Positions 62,701 to 64,000 of a stretch of 64,000 nt of DNA are shown here, piece after piece. Position numbers and translations under genes: made by a program. The DNA is from Pseudomonas sp. B21-028 (GTDB taxonomy: Bacteria > Pseudomonadota > Gammaproteobacteria > Pseudomonadales > Pseudomonadaceae): NCBI RefSeq assembly GCF_024749045.1, contig NZ_CP087184.1, positions 2,666,001 through 2,730,000 of the forward strand, written 5' to 3'. The notes beneath the pieces were generated by a model. It ran no database searches and was not told where the DNA came from. It saw nothing but the letters and a program-made list of their open reading frames with translations. Every line of letters starts with the position of its first letter. Position 1 is the first letter of the stretch.

Positions 62701-64000
62701 GGCGCCGATAGGATGCACGTTGGACCAGATCGACGCCTCCGTGGCCCCACCCAGGCTCACCAGCGCCAGGTCGGGAAGCAACCGGCCCAGTTGTGGCGGC
62801 AGGTTGAGCGGGATCCAGTCGCCGGACAGCAGGGCCAGACGCAAGCTGTCCAGTGGCCGGGGCTCGGCTTGCAGGTAGTGGGCGAGCATGTGCAGTTGCG
62901 CGGGAACGGAGTTCCACAGGGTCACTTGGTGACGCTGCACCTGTTCGGCCCAGTGGGACGGGTCGGCACCGCGTGCCGGGTCGGGCAATACCAGGGTGCC
63001 GCCGACAGCCAGGGGACCGAACAGGTCATACACCGACAGGTCGAAACTCAGCTGTGCCAGGCCCAGTGCCCGGTCGCCGGCGCCGACCTGGAAGCGTCGA
63101 TTGATGTCTTGCACGGTATTGAGTGCCGCGCGGTGACTGATCATCACCCCCTTGGGGTCGCCGGTGGAACCTGAGGTGTAGATCACGTAGGCGAGGTCGT
63201 CGGGGTTGCCGGTGACCGGTTCGAAGGTGGCCGCCGCGGGTGGAAGCCGGTCCACCGAGTGCCAGCGCAGCGCTTCGGGCAACCCGGTGTGGGGCAGCGC
63301 ATGGGACAGGCCCAGCACATGACGCACCTGGGCGTTGGCCAACACCCGGTCGCGGCGGGCGGCCGGGGCGCTGCTGTCGAGTGGCAGGTAGGCGGCGCCC
63401 GCCAGCAACACACCGTAGGCCGCTACCACCTGCCCGGCGCCCTTGGGCATGAGAATCGCCACCGGTTCTTGCGAACGGCAGCCGGCTTCGCGCAGGGTGG
63501 CCGCGACGTCCAGTGCGCGGCGGGCGAGCTCGGCGTAAGTCAGGCTCCCTTCGGCATCGATCACGGCGAGTGCGTCTGGACGTTGTCGTGCCATGACCAG
63601 CAGGTTGTCGTGCAATCGACCTTCGGGAATAGGCGCGGCCGTGGCATTGGCCGCCAGGCGCTCGCGCTGTTGCCAGGCCGGCAGGGGCACCTGCACCGGA
63701 TGTATCCAGGCGGCGGGATCGCTGGCCAGGTGTTGCAGCTCTGTCGAGAACGCCAGCAGCATGTCGTCGATCAAACCGTCGGGGAACACACCCTGGCGCA
63801 CGTCCCAATGAATGTGCAGGCCGTGGCTGTCATCCATCACTTGGCAGTCCAGCGTGACTTGCGGGGTCTGGGTAATGCCATGGCCCACTTGGCGCTGGCT
63901 GGCGGCGGGCAGCTCGATGGCCAGGCCAATGGCACTGGTGAAGACCACCGGCATGGCCGCCGCTTCCCGGCCACGCCGACGGCCGATTTCGCGCATCACT
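59704..64000 (-). CDS. PchF-like NRPS: (Cy)-A(Cys)-MT-T-TE, 5' end outside window
   Basis: 1431 residues are visible; PchF is about 1800, so most of the cyclisation domain is missing at the right edge. The first ~110 residues are its tail. The A domain (YTSGSTGDPKG near 63170) has the hand-read pocket DLYNLSLIW(K), identical to the cysteine code. A SAM methyltransferase (ILEIGAGTGATSAPV near 61670) is nested before the last A motif (NGKVDRK), as in PchF, where it N-methylates the thiazolidine. Then T (GADSLILA near 60850) and a thioesterase whose nucleophile motif is GYCLGG (60376-60393), Cys replacing the usual Ser. It releases the finished molecule. Codon style matches the rest of the operon. 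Confidence 0.93.
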   Translation of the reverse strand, partial: VMREIGRRRGREAAAMPVVFTSAIGLAIELPAASQRQVGHGITQTPQVTLDCQVMDDSHGLHIHWDVRQGVFPDGLIDDMLLAFSTELQHLASDPAAWIHPVQVPLPAWQQRERLAANATAAPIPEGRLHDNLLVMARQRPDALAVIDAEGSLTYAELARRALDVAATLREAGCRSQEPVAILMPKGAGQVVAAYGVLLAGAAYLPLDSSAPAARRDRVLANAQVRHVLGLSHALPHTGLPEALRWHSVDRLPPAAATFEPVTGNPDDLAYVIYTSGSTGDPKGVMISHRAALNTVQDINRRFQVGAGDRALGLAQLSFDLSVYDLFGPLAVGGTLVLPDPARGADPSHWAEQVQRHQVTLWNSVPAQLHMLAHYLQAEPRPLDSLRLALLSGDWIPLNLPPQLGRLLPDLALVSLGGATEASIWSNVHPIGAIDPAWRSIPYGLPLANQGFRVLDSQWRDVPTWVPGDLYITGMGLALGYLGDQVLSDQRFFAHPLDGQRLYRTGDRGRYLPGGELEFLGREDGQVKIRGHRIELGEIDAAMLALPGVDSAVSLVAGDAQGERSLIAFVTAAQGGESRPVDDTALLKAVNRYADSQAGTFEAEQVRQYQSDLGTAALSAMLEVMLKAGLFSADQAEADASTILQALQVDPRHHWLLRRWLGALCDAGWLQQDQSRYRLSTTPVEPVLVWGRVEQAVAAGLCSQALLDYQLEHVRQLPQLLKGEINPFDLLFPRGQQDLALQLYGGDAISRYNNHSIAALINRLATHFDGDGPLRILEIGAGTGATSAPVIGLLDGLDVDYLFTDITAFFLPAARQRFARQPWVRYGLLDIDQPIRPQGLASNSVDIVLCAGMLNSVKDIDKALGQIIELLSPGGWLVFSEPTGEWPPILLTQGFMMTPVGNDHDHGHSGLSSAQTWQARVKAHGGQCPLALPQADHPLANLGMQVFAARFKGGMQRLSVDGLRRTLAQRLPEYMLPAHLQVLDRLPLTANGKVDRKTLAQWRPTDDALSNGADDEVPTDPMTAELCRLWADALGLARIGAEDNFYEKGADSLILARVAGQLREQLPQAQGLAYDTLLRQMFNEPNVAALVRLLDHGEAASTATSNPGQSQRSTTSNALVVPFGGGDTGPIRVMFHAALGTLDYFQHLGRSLAAQQAGPVIGFAVADTAQYLALEPKQLIERVAQDYTERLIADGHQRFQLIGYCLGGLLATEVARRLLERGLEVVDLSLIDSIPMFIDTDEELAYEAIFVPNLNLDPVKTVFGEHIEDYDVYRAIELLMARDNRRVPAGAMATLGGDPGLEALALAVQKQSARSQEERLAEYARQAAGQAGVPIGPELVPTLFRVCRHSMRAARFDPAPFLGNMTYLRCLEQQSFGITGGVGHLAAPFWEDACLGQFTLIDVPGNHFSVIEPPHVHTVTAHLLEALRKNS

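Noticed and set aside
60790..63174. Long open frame on the + strand opposite the PchF-like NRPS
   Set aside because: It mirrors GC-rich codon structure of the NRPS, shows no domain, and starts without a ribosome site; similar shadows occur at 58052-59548 and 10963-12366.

Overview
The window looks like the chromosome of a fluorescent-group Pseudomonas. Gene content, codon use, the σ54-RtcR-RtcBA locus, the DUF3649/PepSY/DUF3325 set and the NRPS style all fit that genus. A species cannot be fixed from the sequence alone. About two thirds of it is two separate siderophore loci, one at each end and both cut by the window edges. Between them lies a small accessory and RNA-repair region.

Left locus (1-33745): a lipopeptide siderophore system of the corrugatin/histicorrugatin type (family by inference). 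On the + strand are the end of an NRPS (A domain read as Gly), a PvdE-like ABC exporter, a TonB-dependent receptor and a DUF3649/PepSY/DUF3325 inner-membrane trio. On the - strand, read right to left from about 31.9 kb, a tightly packed operon encodes a SyrP-like β-hydroxylase, a 2977-residue NRPS (C-A[Asp]-T-T-C-A[Dab]-T-C) with a fused hydroxylase, an Asp module behind a degenerate C ('interface') domain, a C-A-T-C protein, a second free hydroxylase, and an interface-A[His]-T-C-T protein. MbtH and diaminobutyrate aminotransferase genes run divergently. A Fur-box-like dyad (31980-31998) lies between the two units. Predicted β-OH-Asp, β-OH-His and Dab residues agree with the precursor gene dat.

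Middle (33.9-46.4 kb): a YceK-like lipoprotein, a SnoaL-like protein, a PEBP-family protein with an AraC regulator, and rtcR divergent from rtcBA with a well-formed σ54 promoter. An amine or amino-acid uptake/oxidation block follows (AraC/FeaR-like regulator, APC permease, FAD oxidoreductase, NTF2-like protein, outer-membrane β-barrel). This block lies between the intact rtcA 3' end and a second, decayed copy of that end at 46283-46378, which points to an insertion or rearrangement.

Right locus (46448-64000): a pyochelin-family operon on the - strand. It contains PchF-like Cy-A[Cys]-MT-T-TE (cut at the window edge), two half-size ABC transporters, a saccharopine-dehydrogenase-like protein, two free methyltransferases related to the MT embedded in the NRPS, thiazolinyl imide reductase, a VOC protein, salicyl-AMP ligase, type II thioesterase, PchB and PchA. 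Almost all genes overlap by a few bases. The two free methyltransferases, the saccharopine-dehydrogenase-like enzyme and the VOC protein are not in the classic pyochelin gene set. The TE domain carries Cys in place of the usual Ser nucleophile. This is the best candidate in the window for an undescribed metallophore pathway.

No tRNA, rRNA, CRISPR array, insertion sequence or transposase was seen, and no gene-free stretch exceeds about 250 bases.
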